This document shows positions 10,093 to 19,725 of a DNA stretch of 64,000 bases, in pieces. The notes under the pieces are model-generated. The model was given only the letters and a program-made list of their open reading frames with translations, did not search any database and was not told where the DNA came from. The position numbers were made by a program, and so were the translations under genes. Position 1 is the first letter of the stretch. Each line of letters opens with the position of its first letter. Source of the DNA: Priestia koreensis. GTDB lineage: Bacteria > Bacillota > Bacilli > Bacillales > Bacillaceae_H. The stretch spans positions 62,001 to 126,000 of the forward strand of contig NZ_LILC01000021.1 in the NCBI RefSeq assembly GCF_001274935.1, in the 5' to 3' direction.

Positions 10093-10332
10093 TCATTTAT
10101 TGCCAAAACCACCTGAAAAATTCTTCACTACTGCTTGTACTTCAGTTAATTTCTCTGGTTTTAATAGGCTCATCATCTTTGGGACAAAGGCTTGAATATC
10201 TTCCTGTGAAAAGTTACCTTCATCTTGTTTCTTGAAGTTTTCTAACAAAATTTCTCTAGCTTCGTCTTCTTTTCCTTCTTGAACTCTTTGTAAAATAAAA
10301 TCTAAAAACATTTCTTGCCCTTGTTTGTCCAT
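10093..10332 (-). CDS. small acidic conserved-type hypothetical protein (79 aa)
   Basis: 79 residues, no signal peptide, predicted mostly helical: MDKQGQEMFLDFILQRVQEG, then a KQDEGNFSQEDIQAFVPKMM helix pair. The small C-terminal tail SGGFGNK may be flexible. AGGAG lies 9 bases upstream of the ATG and a terminator follows, so it is a real transcription unit. I do not recognise a family. An inverted repeat at 10361-10380 sits about 30 bases before the start and may control it. Confidence 0.65.
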   Translation of the reverse strand: MDKQGQEMFLDFILQRVQEGKEDEAREILLENFKKQDEGNFSQEDIQAFVPKMMSLLKPEKLTEVQAVVKNFSGGFGNK

Positions 10333-10360
10333 TTTTAGTAGCTCCTAATGAAATCATAAT

Positions 10361-10380
10361 GTAACACTCCATTGTGTTAC
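10361..10380. promoter_or_regulatory. inverted repeat, candidate operator of the 79-aa gene
   Basis: GTAACAC (10361-10367) and GTGTTAC (10374-10380) are perfect 7-bp arms with a 6-bp spacer, just upstream of the ribosome binding site. It could be a repressor operator or a short mRNA hairpin. It does not match the GlnR/TnrA consensus. Confidence 0.4.
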
Positions 10381-10522
10381 TTGAAATTCTACCATCATAA
10401 AGGGTATTGTCAACTATATTTCCCGATACGTTCTACCTAGCATTCTCACTTTAACTGCCAACTACATGGTCGCTTTACTACCATCGAAATATTAATGAAT
10501 TCTCTTCTTTAATTGACCCTAG

Positions 10523-10556
10523 AAAAAGACCCATTCTATAAAAAGAATAGGCCTCT
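10523..10556 (-). terminator. terminator of the nitrilase-family gene
   Basis: CCATTCT (10531-10537) pairs with AGAATAGG (10544-10551), with A's on the left giving a T-tract on the minus strand. Confidence 0.75.
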
Positions 10557-10561
10557 CGCTG

Positions 10562-11452
10562 TCATTCAATTCTTTTTCCCTTTGTTTTTTTCACATGTTC
10601 GACCCAATCTGGATATAAATCGTTGCGACGATCTCGCCATGTTGTAACAGATCCCTTTGCACGAACATCGTGTAAAAGCTGTAGATCCACGTCACCTGTT
10701 ACAATCATGTCATTATTCATTTCACCTTCTACCACAATGCCCTGCGGTGGAAACGGGATATCATTCGGTGACAGTATTGCCGCCTGACCGAAGTTTGCGC
10801 GCATAAAATCAACCGTTGGCAATGATCCCACTGTCCCTGTTGTGACGACATAAATTTGATTTTCAATCGTTCTCGCATGCGCTGAATAACGAACGCGGTG
10901 AAAGCCTTGGCGATCGTCGGTGCAAGATGGACAAAACACTACGTCCGCTCCCATCGCACGAACCATACGAACAACTTCTGGAAACTCGATGTCATAGCAC
11001 GTTAAAATAGCAATCGTTCCCTTTTCCGTTTCAAACACATTCACCTCTTTACCAGGTGACACGTTCCATTCTTCTACTTCTGTCGGCGTAATGTGAAGCT
11101 TAGCTTGTTTTCCAATTGTCCCATCTGGGTAAAAAAGATGGGCAACGTTATATAACTTTCCATCTTCCTCAATAACGTGCGTGCCGCCAATAATATGCAT
11201 ACCTGTCTGTTTAGCAATCCCTGTAAACAGCTGATAATAATACTCTGTATATGATGGCAAATCCTCAATGGTTTGCTCACGTCCATCTACTTTAAATGAT
11301 AGCAACTGAGTCGTTAAGAACTCAGGAAACAGGACAAAATCCGCATTAAATTCCTGTGCGGTTTTTACGTGGTGAATGACTTGGCTAGCAAAATCATCAA
11401 AGCTTTCAATCGTATGCAAGTGATATTGCACAGCAGAAACTCTATATCTCAT
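10562..11452 (-). CDS. carbon-nitrogen hydrolase (nitrilase superfamily)
   Basis: 296 residues from MRYRVSAVQYHL. The catalytic triad region is visible: Glu in LFPEFLTT, Cys in ILTCYDIEFPEVVRM, and a Lys expected in the KLHITPTEVEEW segment. The long YSAHARTIENQIYVVT stretch is typical of branch-level amidases such as N-carbamoyl-amine or omega-amidase relatives. It hydrolyses a nonpeptide C-N bond; the substrate is unknown. The ATG at 11452 has GGGGGG 5-6 bases upstream, while the longer frame lacks one. Transcribed alone with its own terminator. Confidence 0.8.
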   Translation of the reverse strand: MRYRVSAVQYHLHTIESFDDFASQVIHHVKTAQEFNADFVLFPEFLTTQLLSFKVDGREQTIEDLPSYTEYYYQLFTGIAKQTGMHIIGGTHVIEEDGKLYNVAHLFYPDGTIGKQAKLHITPTEVEEWNVSPGKEVNVFETEKGTIAILTCYDIEFPEVVRMVRAMGADVVFCPSCTDDRQGFHRVRYSAHARTIENQIYVVTTGTVGSLPTVDFMRANFGQAAILSPNDIPFPPQGIVVEGEMNNDMIVTGDVDLQLLHDVRAKGSVTTWRDRRNDLYPDWVEHVKKTKGKRIE

Positions 11453-11562
11453 CAAAACCCCCCTTTGTTTCTCGGTACACATCAACGTCTACTATAACAT
11501 ACGAAGGGGACTGATTTTAAGAAAAGAGTTCGAAGGAACACGAATTCCATTTCTAACGCAAA

Positions 11563-12327
11563 CTATGTTGCTTTAATTCCTCTCACTCGAATGCGTTTAT
11601 AATCCGCTATCCAGCTTCCATCATGATAAAGAACGGTTTTTAAACGCTGTTCAGCTTGAGAGACCATTTCTTCTCTTACCTCTGTCGTAGCATGTTGTAA
11701 GAGTGCACCAGCAAACATCTCAATCCAGTTTCTTAACCCGTTTTCTCCTTCTAAAGGGGTAGGACGGTCAATATGACAGGCCATCGTAACGTGAAACCCT
11801 TGCGCTTCCATTAATGTGGTATATTCACCAATGCTCGGATAATACCAGGGAAATTCTTCGTCCGTACACGTTACATGGTGAAGGTAGCACTGATGTTTGA
11901 TTTCATTTGTTATCGTTTGGACGTTTCCCTTCCCACCAAATTCAGCTACGAAACGACCTCCAGGCTTGAGGCTTTGAGCGATACGTTGAAGAGCTTTTTC
12001 AGGTGTCTTTATCCAATGAAGCGTCGCATTTGAAAATACTGCATCAAACTCTTCATGATAAGATAATTCGGTGACATCACCTACGAAAAATGAACGTTCA
12101 GGGTATTTTTTCTTTGCTTCCATCACCATATTTTCTGACTTATCTACTCCGATTACATTTGCTCCCCTCTTGTACAATTGATAAGCTAAGTCACCCGTTC
12201 CACATCCTAAGTCTAGAATACGTTCACCTTGCCGTGGGTCCAATAAATCGATTATGTCACCTCCATACCTTGAGACAAACGAGTGTTTTTCATCATACAA
12301 ACTAGCATTCCAGCGATCTGTATTCAT
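11563..12327 (-). CDS. class I SAM-dependent methyltransferase
   Basis: 254 residues. Motif I is RILDLGCGTGDLAYQL (about 36-51), followed by the acidic VIGVDKS strand and the FDAVFSNATLHWI motif seen in trans-aconitate-methyltransferase-like enzymes. A C-terminal cap begins near residue 150. The gene stands alone. The substrate is not predictable, because this subfamily covers small acids, lipids and unknowns. Confidence 0.8.
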   Translation of the reverse strand: MNTDRWNASLYDEKHSFVSRYGGDIIDLLDPRQGERILDLGCGTGDLAYQLYKRGANVIGVDKSENMVMEAKKKYPERSFFVGDVTELSYHEEFDAVFSNATLHWIKTPEKALQRIAQSLKPGGRFVAEFGGKGNVQTITNEIKHQCYLHHVTCTDEEFPWYYPSIGEYTTLMEAQGFHVTMACHIDRPTPLEGENGLRNWIEMFAGALLQHATTEVREEMVSQAEQRLKTVLYHDGSWIADYKRIRVRGIKAT

Positions 12328-12377
12328 TCGTTATCACCTTCCCTTCAAAAATAGAATATTCAGTCTTATTTTAACTA

Positions 12378-12408
12378 AAAAAAGAACGCAGCAGGACTGC
12401 GTCTTTTT
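12378..12408 (-). terminator. terminator of the aromatic operon
   Basis: ACGCAG (12386-12391) and CTGCGT (12397-12402) form a short strong stem, with A7 on the left giving the minus-strand T-tract. It lies directly behind the EPSP synthase stop. Confidence 0.8.
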
Positions 12409-12410
12409 CA

Positions 12411-13697
12411 TTATCGCTGTAGCGATGCCAGATGCTCATAAAAGTTTGGATATGAAACGGTAACCGCTTCTCCGTTTTCAATCTCCACGTCACCTTCTGC
12501 AAGGCAAGAAGCAACGGCTAACATCATCCCAATGCGGTGGTCACCATGACTGCTTACTTTTCCACCTGTTAAAGTAGATTTTCCGCGAATAATCATGCCG
12601 TCTTCTGTTGCTTCAATTTTCACACCAAGTGCTGTTAGCTCATTTACGACCGTATCAATACGGTTCGTTTCTTTTACTTTTAGTTCTGCTGCATCTTTAA
12701 TAACCGTATCTCCTTCTGCTTGTGTTGCAGCTAGGGCAATAATCGGGATCTCATCAATTAAGCGCGGAATCAAGTCGCCGCTTACTTCCGTTCCTTTTAA
12801 CTGTGATGCTTCAATAATAATATCCGCATACGGCTCGACTGCATCTTCGTTCACATTAGCAAACGTAATCGATGCACCCATATTTTGCAACACATCAATG
12901 ATCCCTGTGCGCGTTGGATTCATTCCTACTTTTTTCAATTCAATACGGCTTCCTGGAACAATCGCACCTGCCACTAGGAAGAACGCTGCAGACGAAATGT
13001 CACCAGGCACTTCAATATGAGTCCCTTTTAGCGTTTGGCCACCTTCTAACGATGCCGTCAGTCCATCTACTTTCACTTCGATACCAAAAGCTTGAAGCAT
13101 GCGTTCTGTATGATCACGAGATTTTTCTGGTTCTGTTACGCTTGTCGTTCCTTCCGCTTGTAGACCAGCAAGTAAAATAGATGACTTTACCTGCGCACTA
13201 GCTACCGGAGATTGATAGTGAATCCCCTTTGTTTGTCCGCCGCGAATAGAAAGCGGTGTAAAGTTTCCTTCTTCACGCCCATCAATTTTCGCCCCCATTG
13301 ATTGCAGAGGCTTTGTTACGCGCTGCATCGGACGTTTTGCAATCGAGCTATCCCCAATTAATGTGCTATGAAACGGCGTGTTCGCAAGAATTCCTAAAAT
13401 GAGACGCATCGTCGTCCCTGAATTTCCTACGTCCAACACATTTCGCGCTTCTTTTAAACCATCTAGACCTTTTCCTTCTACTTCAACTTGATCACCGTTT
13501 TGCGTAATCGTAACGCCTAGCTCACGAAAACAAGCAATGGTGCTGAGGCAATCGTCACCAGGAAGAAAACCGGTCACCGTTGTTTTTCCTCTCGCAATGG
13601 CACCGAACATAACAGAGCGATGAGAGATCGATTTGTCTCCTGGAACTTGAATCACTCCATTTAAGCTTGATGTTGCTTTTGATAACACTTTTGTCAT
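12411..13697 (-). CDS. aroA: 3-phosphoshikimate 1-carboxyvinyltransferase (EPSP synthase)
   Basis: 428 residues, full length. The N-terminal [18 protein letters not shown] motif binds phosphate and shikimate-3-phosphate. NSGTTMRLI and the [12 protein letters not shown] segments are family hallmarks, and [12 protein letters not shown] lies near the C-terminus. It makes EPSP from shikimate-3-phosphate and PEP in the shikimate pathway (called aroE in B. subtilis). Last gene of the operon; only 21 bases separate it from tyrA. Read-through is likely governed by the two T-boxes at 17.0-17.5 kb. Confidence 0.95.
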   Translation of the reverse strand: MTKVLSKATSSLNGVIQVPGDKSISHRSVMFGAIARGKTTVTGFLPGDDCLSTIACFRELGVTITQNGDQVEVEGKGLDGLKEARNVLDVGNSGTTMRLILGILANTPFHSTLIGDSSIAKRPMQRVTKPLQSMGAKIDGREEGNFTPLSIRGGQTKGIHYQSPVASAQVKSSILLAGLQAEGTTSVTEPEKSRDHTERMLQAFGIEVKVDGLTASLEGGQTLKGTHIEVPGDISSAAFFLVAGAIVPGSRIELKKVGMNPTRTGIIDVLQNMGASITFANVNEDAVEPYADIIIEASQLKGTEVSGDLIPRLIDEIPIIALAATQAEGDTVIKDAAELKVKETNRIDTVVNELTALGVKIEATEDGMIIRGKSTLTGGKVSSHGDHRIGMMLAVASCLAEGDVEIENGEAVTVSYPNFYEHLASLQR

Positions 13698-13718
13698 AAA
13701 AATCCACTCCTTTCAATG

Positions 13719-14573
13719 TTAAATGCAAATCGAATCACGGAACGTTTTTGCATCTGAAAAATAAGTATACAGCTCCTGCTGATCAGATTTTTCAAGCAGC
13801 TGTTTGACCTGCTGCATTTCCTTCATCCAGTCCTCTAAAAGATCTAATAGCGTTTCTCGATTTTGGCGGGAGATATCACGCCACATCACAGGACTGCTTG
13901 AGGCAATTCGTGTGATATCGCGAAATCCTCCTGCCGCCATTTGGCGAACAAGATTATTTTTGTTTGCGTGTTCTTCTACTTGCCGAACAAGGCTTGCTGC
14001 GATCATATGAGGGAGATGACTGATAACCCCTGTAACTTGGTCGTGCTCTTTCGCGTCCATTGTAATAAAATTTGCTTCTGTGTCACTCAACCACTTTGTT
14101 AGCATTTCTAATTGCGCTACGGTCGTTTCAGCAGAAGGCGTTAACACATAGCGAGCGCCTCTGAACAAATCTGCCCTCGCATGAACAGCACCGCTTTCGT
14201 GTGATCCAGCCATCGGGTGACCTCCGATGAATGTTTTTCCCGACTCATTTAGTCGCTCTGCTGCTTTCATAATGGACCATTTTGTACTGCCAACGTCTGT
14301 GATGATTGCCTGATCCTTCAAGTCCCACTCAGCAAGCTTTTCCATAAATTGAATCGTTTGCTCAACGGGCGTTCCTAGTATAATAAGGTCTGCCCGTTCA
14401 GCCTCTATTTGCACGTCTAATACCATTTCGTCAATAATACCCTTACTTTTTGCCATCTCTAAGTTAGATGTATGTATATCATAACCAGCGATAACAATGT
14501 CTTGCTGTTTTTTCATACTTAATGCAACTGAACCACCAATTAATCCGACTCCAACTAGCAATACTTTTGTCAT
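13719..14573 (-). CDS. tyrA: prephenate dehydrogenase, without ACT domain
   Basis: 284 residues. The Rossmann motif is LLVGVGLIGGSVALSM, then TPVEQT, ITDVGSTK, GGHPMAGSHESG (prephenate-site histidines) and the C-terminal helical GGFRDITRIASSSPVMW region. It oxidatively decarboxylates prephenate to 4-hydroxyphenylpyruvate for tyrosine. B. subtilis TyrA is about 371 residues and carries a C-terminal ACT domain for feedback control. Here the frame ends at TYFSDAKTFRDSICI, where that domain would begin, and only 21 bases remain before aroA. The ACT domain is therefore absent, not frameshifted away. Confidence 0.93.
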   Translation of the reverse strand: MTKVLLVGVGLIGGSVALSMKKQQDIVIAGYDIHTSNLEMAKSKGIIDEMVLDVQIEAERADLIILGTPVEQTIQFMEKLAEWDLKDQAIITDVGSTKWSIMKAAERLNESGKTFIGGHPMAGSHESGAVHARADLFRGARYVLTPSAETTVAQLEMLTKWLSDTEANFITMDAKEHDQVTGVISHLPHMIAASLVRQVEEHANKNNLVRQMAAGGFRDITRIASSSPVMWRDISRQNRETLLDLLEDWMKEMQQVKQLLEKSDQQELYTYFSDAKTFRDSICI

Positions 14574-14590
14574 CGCTGATCCTCTCTTAC

Positions 14591-15757
14591 TTAAAATTTT
14601 CGTGCGTATTCTTCGTGACGCTCAATATTTTCACGAATTAAATCCATTCGATCATGACCAAATTGATCAATAATCACATTCGCTAATTCCCATGCGATCA
14701 CTGCTTCTGCAATCACACTTGCCGCTGGTACCGCACAGCTATCAGAGCGCTCAATGCTCGCTTGGAACGGTTCTTTTGTTTCAATATCAATGCTTTGTAA
14801 CGGTTTGTAAAGCGTTGGGATTGGCTTCATTACGCCTCTTACAACGATCGGCATACCTGTTGTCATGCCGCCTTCTAAACCACCCGCATTGTTTGTTTTA
14901 CGCGTATAGCCTTCTTCTTCACTCCAAAGGATTTCATCGTGAACTTGGCTTCCTGGCTTACGTGCTGCTTCGAAACCAACGCCGATTTCGACACCTTTGA
15001 ATGCGTTGATGCTCATAATTGCCGATGCTAATTTCCCGTCTAACTTACGATCATAGTGAACGTGACTACCAAGACCTGTTGGGACACCTTCAACGACTAC
15101 TTCCACAATGCCACCGATGCTATCGCCGTTTTCCTTCGCATCATCAATCGCCTTCATCATTTGTTGAGCCGCTTCCTCATCTAAACAACGAACAGGTGAC
15201 GCTTCTGTGAGTTCTTGAAGCTGTTGAATGGAGTCATAAGACGTATTCTCTGCTTTCACACCGCCGATTTCTAATACGTGACCTGCGACTTCAATACCAA
15301 GCGACTTTAAAAGTTTTTTTGCCACTGCCCCTGCTGCCACACGAACCGTTGTCTCACGTGCTGATGAGCGCTCTAGTACGTTACGCATATCACGATGACC
15401 GTACTTAATCGCCCCGTTTAAATCCGCATGCCCTGGACGAGGCTTTGAAATTTGACGCTTTACTTCCTCTTGGTTATCAACAGGATCTGCACCCATAATG
15501 TTTCTCCAGTGCGTAAAATCTTTGTTTTCTACGACAAGGGCGATTGGAGACCCAAGCGTTACTCCGTGACGAACGCCGCTTGTAATATTCGCACGATCCG
15601 TTTCAATTTGCATACGGCGACCGCGACCATGACCTTTTTGACGACGCGCTAACTCTGTATTGATATCTTCTGCTAATAGTTCAAGTCCTGCAGGTACGCC
15701 CTCTAAAATCGTTGTAAGCTGTGGACCATGTGATTCTCCGGCTGTTAAATATCTCAT
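14591..15757 (-). CDS. aroC: chorismate synthase
   Basis: 388 residues, usual Firmicute length. Family signatures [45 protein letters not shown] and [15 protein letters not shown] are all intact. It makes chorismate from EPSP with reduced FMN (aroF in B. subtilis). It is second in the operon; 17 bases separate it from tyrA and a hairpin-bearing gap of about 90 bases separates it from the DAHP synthase gene. Confidence 0.95.
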   Translation of the reverse strand: MRYLTAGESHGPQLTTILEGVPAGLELLAEDINTELARRQKGHGRGRRMQIETDRANITSGVRHGVTLGSPIALVVENKDFTHWRNIMGADPVDNQEEVKRQISKPRPGHADLNGAIKYGHRDMRNVLERSSARETTVRVAAGAVAKKLLKSLGIEVAGHVLEIGGVKAENTSYDSIQQLQELTEASPVRCLDEEAAQQMMKAIDDAKENGDSIGGIVEVVVEGVPTGLGSHVHYDRKLDGKLASAIMSINAFKGVEIGVGFEAARKPGSQVHDEILWSEEEGYTRKTNNAGGLEGGMTTGMPIVVRGVMKPIPTLYKPLQSIDIETKEPFQASIERSDSCAVPAASVIAEAVIAWELANVIIDQFGHDRMDLIRENIERHEEYARKF

Positions 15758-15779
15758 TATTCTGTCTCCCTTCTAACTA

Positions 15780-15817
15780 AAGAGAACTCCTCCCTCGTAT
15801 GCGGGACGAGTTCTCCT
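15780..15817 (-). terminator. intercistronic hairpin between DAHP synthase and chorismate synthase genes
   Basis: AGAGAACTC (15781-15789) pairs with GAGTTCTC (15808-15815), with further pairing of the inner TCCCTCG/GCGGGA arms. The minus-strand tail is only weakly T-rich. It may be a leaky terminator or an mRNA-stability element that lowers downstream expression. Confidence 0.5.
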
Positions 15818-15849
15818 GTGTAACAAATCCGACTTTCTACCTTATTATA

Positions 15850-16923
15850 TTAGAACTTTGCTGCTACGCTTTTTAATTCTTCCATGAATGCGTTGAATTG
15901 TGGAATATCCATTTGTTGAGCAGAATCTGATAATGCTACTGCTGGGTCTGGATGTACTTCCGCCATTACTGCATCTGCGCCAATTGCAATCGCTGCTTTT
16001 GCACATGGTAATAATAAGTCTCTACGACCTGTTGAATGCGTTACGTCCACAACAACTGGTAAGTGAGTTTCTTTCTTTAAGATCGGTACAGCTGAGATAT
16101 CTAATGTGTTACGTGTTGCACGCTCGTATGTGCGGATTCCGCGCTCACATAAAATAATGTTTCCATTTCCGCGAGACATGATGTATTCTGCTGCATTAAT
16201 GAACTCGTCGATTGTTGCTGCTAAACCACGTTTTAATAGAATTGGTTTATCGATTGAACCAGCTGCTTTTAGTAATTCAAAGTTTTGCATGTTACGTGCA
16301 CCAATTTGAATCACATCTAAGTATTCTGCCGCGATTTCAATGTCTTGTGGTGTGACGATTTCACTTACCACTGCAAGATCTAGCTCATCTGCTACACGAC
16401 GTAGAATTTTTAGCCCTTCAATACCAAGCCCTTGGAAATCGTATGGAGATGTACGTGGCTTGAATGCTCCACCGCGCATTACTTTAATACCTTGCTCTTT
16501 AAGCGCTAAACCAACTTCGCGAACTTGCTCGTAGCTTTCTACTGCACATGGCCCCATTACGAATTTCACGTTTCCGTCACCAATTTTTTCGCCTTTAATG
16601 TCAACGATTGTGTCTTCTGGCTTTTTCTTACGAGATACTAAAAGTGCTTTACTGTGATCGTCTTCTTGTAACTCTAAGCTTGCTTTGAAGATTTCCTTGA
16701 AGATGTGTTGAATCGTTGATGATTCGAATGGACCATCGTGATGCTCTTGAATAAGATTTAATGATTGACGCTCACGAACTGGATCAAAGCGATTCACACC
16801 TTGTAAACTTTTGATTTTTCCGATTTCTTGTGCAACGCGACCGCGCTCGTTTAGTAATTTTAAAATTTCTAAGTTAATGTCATCTACCTGTGCACGTAAA
16901 GATTGTAATGTTGGGTTTGTCAT
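15850..16923 (-). CDS. bifunctional chorismate mutase / DAHP synthase
   Basis: 357 residues. The N-terminal AroQ-type chorismate mutase helices ([20 protein letters not shown] to about residue 85) are joined to a DAHP synthase barrel. [30 protein letters not shown], the PILLKRGL lysine and the [12 protein letters not shown] metal-site region are visible. This is the B. subtilis AroA(G) architecture, where the mutase domain senses chorismate/prephenate for feedback control. It opens the shikimate pathway. First gene of the operon; the leader holds two tandem T-boxes, so tyrosine starvation should raise its expression. Confidence 0.95.
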   Translation of the reverse strand: MTNPTLQSLRAQVDDINLEILKLLNERGRVAQEIGKIKSLQGVNRFDPVRERQSLNLIQEHHDGPFESSTIQHIFKEIFKASLELQEDDHSKALLVSRKKKPEDTIVDIKGEKIGDGNVKFVMGPCAVESYEQVREVGLALKEQGIKVMRGGAFKPRTSPYDFQGLGIEGLKILRRVADELDLAVVSEIVTPQDIEIAAEYLDVIQIGARNMQNFELLKAAGSIDKPILLKRGLAATIDEFINAAEYIMSRGNGNIILCERGIRTYERATRNTLDISAVPILKKETHLPVVVDVTHSTGRRDLLLPCAKAAIAIGADAVMAEVHPDPAVALSDSAQQMDIPQFNAFMEELKSVAAKF

Positions 16924-17026
16924 AATAAATTCCTCCTGAAATTTGATTTAGTCTGTTTGCCATTCAGAGTTTCCCCTAAATGAAGATGGTTCATCACACT
17001 CCGGATACAATCAGAGAAACAAAAAA

Positions 17027-17265
17027 GTCCCTACTGATTGTATCATCAGTAGGGACGAATAAATTCGCGGTACCACCCTAGTTGCAAGCATTGCTGCTTA
17101 CCTCTTCATTAAGATAACGGAAGTTCTCCGTCTTTTCGAAATAATCCGAAAAAGAAAGCTCCAAGAATGTAATTCATATGCTCTTTGTGCTGATTCTCAC
17201 CAACCATCAGCTCTCTGGAAAACAGGGAGAGTCATATTACTAATGCCCTTTTCATCGCTTTTTAC
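17027..17265 (-). promoter_or_regulatory. T-box leader 2 (proximal), tyrosine-type
   Basis: On the minus strand the leader shows Stem I elements AGAGAGCTGATGG and GGTGAGAATCAGC, and the specifier loop TGAATTACATTCTTGGAGC with candidate codon TAC (Tyr). The T-box sequence AGGGTGGTACCGCG follows, then a terminator GTCCCTACTGAT/ATCAGTAGGGAC and T6. The UGGU of the T-box pairs with an ACCA acceptor, consistent with tRNA-Tyr. It ends about 100 bases before the DAHP synthase start codon. Confidence 0.92.
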
Positions 17266-17280
17266 TGTATTTAGTTATAA

Positions 17281-17512
17281 AAAAAATCCCTACTGTCAAA
17301 CAGTAGGGACGAGAGAGATCGCGGTACCACCCTAGTTGTGAACAAAAACGTTCACCACTTCATTGAAATAACGGTTCATCACCGTCTTTCCCTAGATAAG
17401 ACAAACGCCTTATGTCGAAAAAGAAGCTCCAGGATCGTAATTCACATTTATTTTTGTACTGACTCACAGCGACCGTCAGCTCTCTTTAACAGGGAAATAA
17501 ATGCTACTGCAA
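17281..17512 (-). promoter_or_regulatory. T-box leader 1 (distal), tyrosine-type
   Basis: A second complete leader immediately upstream of the first. It has AGAGAGCTGACGG, the specifier loop GTGAATTACGATCCTGGAGC with candidate codon TAC, the T-box AGGGTGGTACCGCG, and a terminator GTCCCTACTGT/ACAGTAGGGA with T7. The two leaders differ in many positions but share the key motifs, so this is an old duplication and not a recent copy. In series they require two tRNA-dependent read-through events. Confidence 0.92.
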
Positions 17513-17575
17513 TTCCTCTCTTCGCAAAATCTATATGTAAGATTGGTTGTGTTTGTTGATGTGATGTTGTTTTGT

Positions 17576-17604
17576 ATTATGAACCTTATTTTCACATTCG
17601 TCAA
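17576..17604 (-). promoter_or_regulatory. sigma-A promoter of the aromatic operon
   Basis: On the minus strand TTGACG (17599-17604), 17-bp spacer, CATAAT (17576-17581). It lies about 55 bases before the first T-box Stem I, where a promoter is needed. Confidence 0.75.
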
Positions 17605-17798
17605 TAGGTTTTTGCATATTTTTTTAAAACTTTTTCTATTCGCTTGCTCATTCTTTAACATTATTGAATCAAAAACGTTTTTAGTACCTCATTGCTTCCC
17701 TCACTGCATCAGCAGTTTCTAAAAGCCATTCTACTACAGCTACACAGCCACTTTCTGCCCTTTATTCTTGTACGGGTAAGCAAATAAACTGCCTTTTC

Positions 17799-17826
17799 GC
17801 TGCTACCCACGCGCGTGAGTAGCAGC
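17799..17826 (-). terminator. hairpin behind the gamma-glutamyltransferase gene
   Basis: GCTGCTAC (17799-17806) and GTAGCAGC (17819-17826) are perfect arms, but no T-run follows directly on the minus strand. It may be a weak terminator. Confidence 0.4.
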
Positions 17827-17841
17827 CAATCCAAAATTATA

Positions 17842-19452
17842 TTACCATAGTGCAATATGACCATCTGTACGTGCTTCGGTTCCCCCAAAGAGCACTCCTG
17901 TTTCCTGATCACGACAAATAATCTGTCCACGACCAAAGCTCGTTCTGCTCGGTGCTAATGATACGTCGTGACCCCTTCTTGTAAGCTCATTCAAAATATG
18001 TGGTGCGACTTCTTGTTCAAACGATACTTTTTTATCTTTGATCCACTGCCAGCGCGGAGCATCGAGTGCAGACTGTGGGTTCATTGCGAAGTCAACCATG
18101 TTCATCACAACTTGCAGATGGCCCTGTGGTTGCATAAACCCTCCCATTACCCCAAATGGCCCGACAGCTTTGCCGCCGCGTGTTAAAAAGCCAGGAATGA
18201 TTGTATGGAATGTCTTTTTACCAGGATCTAATCGGTTATGATGCGTTCGGTCTAAAGAGAAATTGTGACCGCGATTTTGCAGAGCGATCCCTGTTCCTGG
18301 AACAACAAGACCTGAACCAAACCCCATGTAGTTACTTTGAATGAATGACACCATATTCCCTTCACCATCCGCTGTGGCCAGATAAACCGTTCCGCTTTTC
18401 GCCGGCTCTCCCCATTCAGGCTGTCTCGCACGTTCCCCAATCAATGAACGTCTTGTGGCTGCGTACTCTTCTGAAAGCAAATCCTTAATCGCTACTTGCA
18501 TATGATTACCATCTGTTATGTAGCGCATCCCATCAGCAAAAGCAAGCTTCATTGCTTCAATTTGTTGATGATATGTTTCCGCGACTTCTTTCCCAGCAAA
18601 TTCTTGCTGATCAAGCATTTTTAATGCCAAAAGCGCAACAAGACCTTGTCCATTAGGTGGAATTTCCCACACTTCATGTCCTTTATAGGAGACAGAAATA
18701 GGATCCACCCACTCTGGATGATACGCAGCGAGATCTTCTTTTGTAATAAATCCACCGTATTTTTGTGAAAAATCATCAATCTGATCAGCTAATTCACCAC
18801 GATAAAACGATTCCCCGTTCGTTTCCGCAATGGAAAGAAGCGTTCGCGCATGATCGAGTGAATGCCACATTTCTCCCGCTTTTGGAACCTTTCCATTTGG
18901 TGCAAACGTATCAAACCACGATTGAAACTCCTCACCTTTTAAGCGCTCCTGAAAGATCTCATACGCACGCTCCCATCCTGCTGCAAGCGTTGGTGAGAGT
19001 GGAAAGCCTTCTTGGGCATAGCGAATAGCGGGTTCAAGTACTTGTGAGAGCGTAAGACGCCCAAAGCGTTTTGACAGCTCTACCCACGCACTAGGTGCTC
19101 CTGGCACCGTTACCGGAATGAACCCGTGAGAAGGAATTTCTGAGTATCCTAGCTCTTCTATTGCCTCAATGGACATCGCCTTTGGAGCGGGACCGCTCGC
19201 ATTTAGCCCGTATAGGGACTCGTTCATCCATACAATCGCAAAAGCATCTCCGCCAATTCCATTTGACGTTGGTTCTACTACCGTTAAACAAGCAGCTGTT
19301 GCAATGGCTGCATCTACTGCATTACCACCACGTTTTAAAATATCCAATCCCGCCTGTGCAGCAAGCGGTTGTGACGTGGCTACCATTCCATTACGTGCAA
19401 TTGATGTCATTCGCTGTGAAGCATAAGGATATGTATAAAGGGTCTTTTCCAT
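17842..19452 (-). CDS. gamma-glutamyltransferase family protein (YwrD-like)
   Basis: 536 residues of Ntn-hydrolase GGT type. The N-terminal VATSQPLAAQAGLDILKRGG and AAIATAACLTVVEPTSNGIG are family hallmarks. The predicted autocleavage/nucleophile threonine is in KSGTVYLATADGEGN (about residue 350), followed by VSFIQSNYMGFGSG. There is no signal peptide, unlike secreted B. subtilis Ggt, so it is closer to the cytoplasmic YwrD group. These transfer or hydrolyse gamma-glutamyl groups, for example from glutathione-like thiols. Alone between the aromatic operon leader and a thiamine-binding gene. Confidence 0.85.
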   Translation of the reverse strand: MEKTLYTYPYASQRMTSIARNGMVATSQPLAAQAGLDILKRGGNAVDAAIATAACLTVVEPTSNGIGGDAFAIVWMNESLYGLNASGPAPKAMSIEAIEELGYSEIPSHGFIPVTVPGAPSAWVELSKRFGRLTLSQVLEPAIRYAQEGFPLSPTLAAGWERAYEIFQERLKGEEFQSWFDTFAPNGKVPKAGEMWHSLDHARTLLSIAETNGESFYRGELADQIDDFSQKYGGFITKEDLAAYHPEWVDPISVSYKGHEVWEIPPNGQGLVALLALKMLDQQEFAGKEVAETYHQQIEAMKLAFADGMRYITDGNHMQVAIKDLLSEEYAATRRSLIGERARQPEWGEPAKSGTVYLATADGEGNMVSFIQSNYMGFGSGLVVPGTGIALQNRGHNFSLDRTHHNRLDPGKKTFHTIIPGFLTRGGKAVGPFGVMGGFMQPQGHLQVVMNMVDFAMNPQSALDAPRWQWIKDKKVSFEQEVAPHILNELTRRGHDVSLAPSRTSFGRGQIICRDQETGVLFGGTEARTDGHIALW

Positions 19453-19696
19453 TCGTATTCCTTCTCTCTACGTTAAAATGTTGATCCATTCAATCGACTA
19501 AAACGACTTTTGCATCACGCTTCCTCACAATGAGCGAGAGAGGTCCATTTTACTTTTCTCTAAATAAGCGTGACCAATGATTAAAATCCCTCAAAAACAG
19601 CAGCTGCTTCTCCATTTATTTCCCTAGAAATATTTTTATAATTTTCAGACAATTTAAGATATAAATCGACAAATTGCGTTTTTTTAAAACAAAAGG

Positions 19697-19724
19697 TAGA
19701 GCAGGGAATACGTTCCCTACTCTT
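19697..19724 (-). terminator. terminator of the thiamine-binding protein gene
   Basis: GAGCAGGGA (19699-19707) pairs with TCCCTACTC (19714-19722). The minus strand continues into a T-rich tract. It abuts the stop at 19726. Confidence 0.8.
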
Positions 19725-19725
19725 A

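Noticed and set aside
12595-13020. 141-codon plus-strand frame inside the EPSP synthase gene
   Set aside because: Shadow of the reverse strand of aroA, no RBS.
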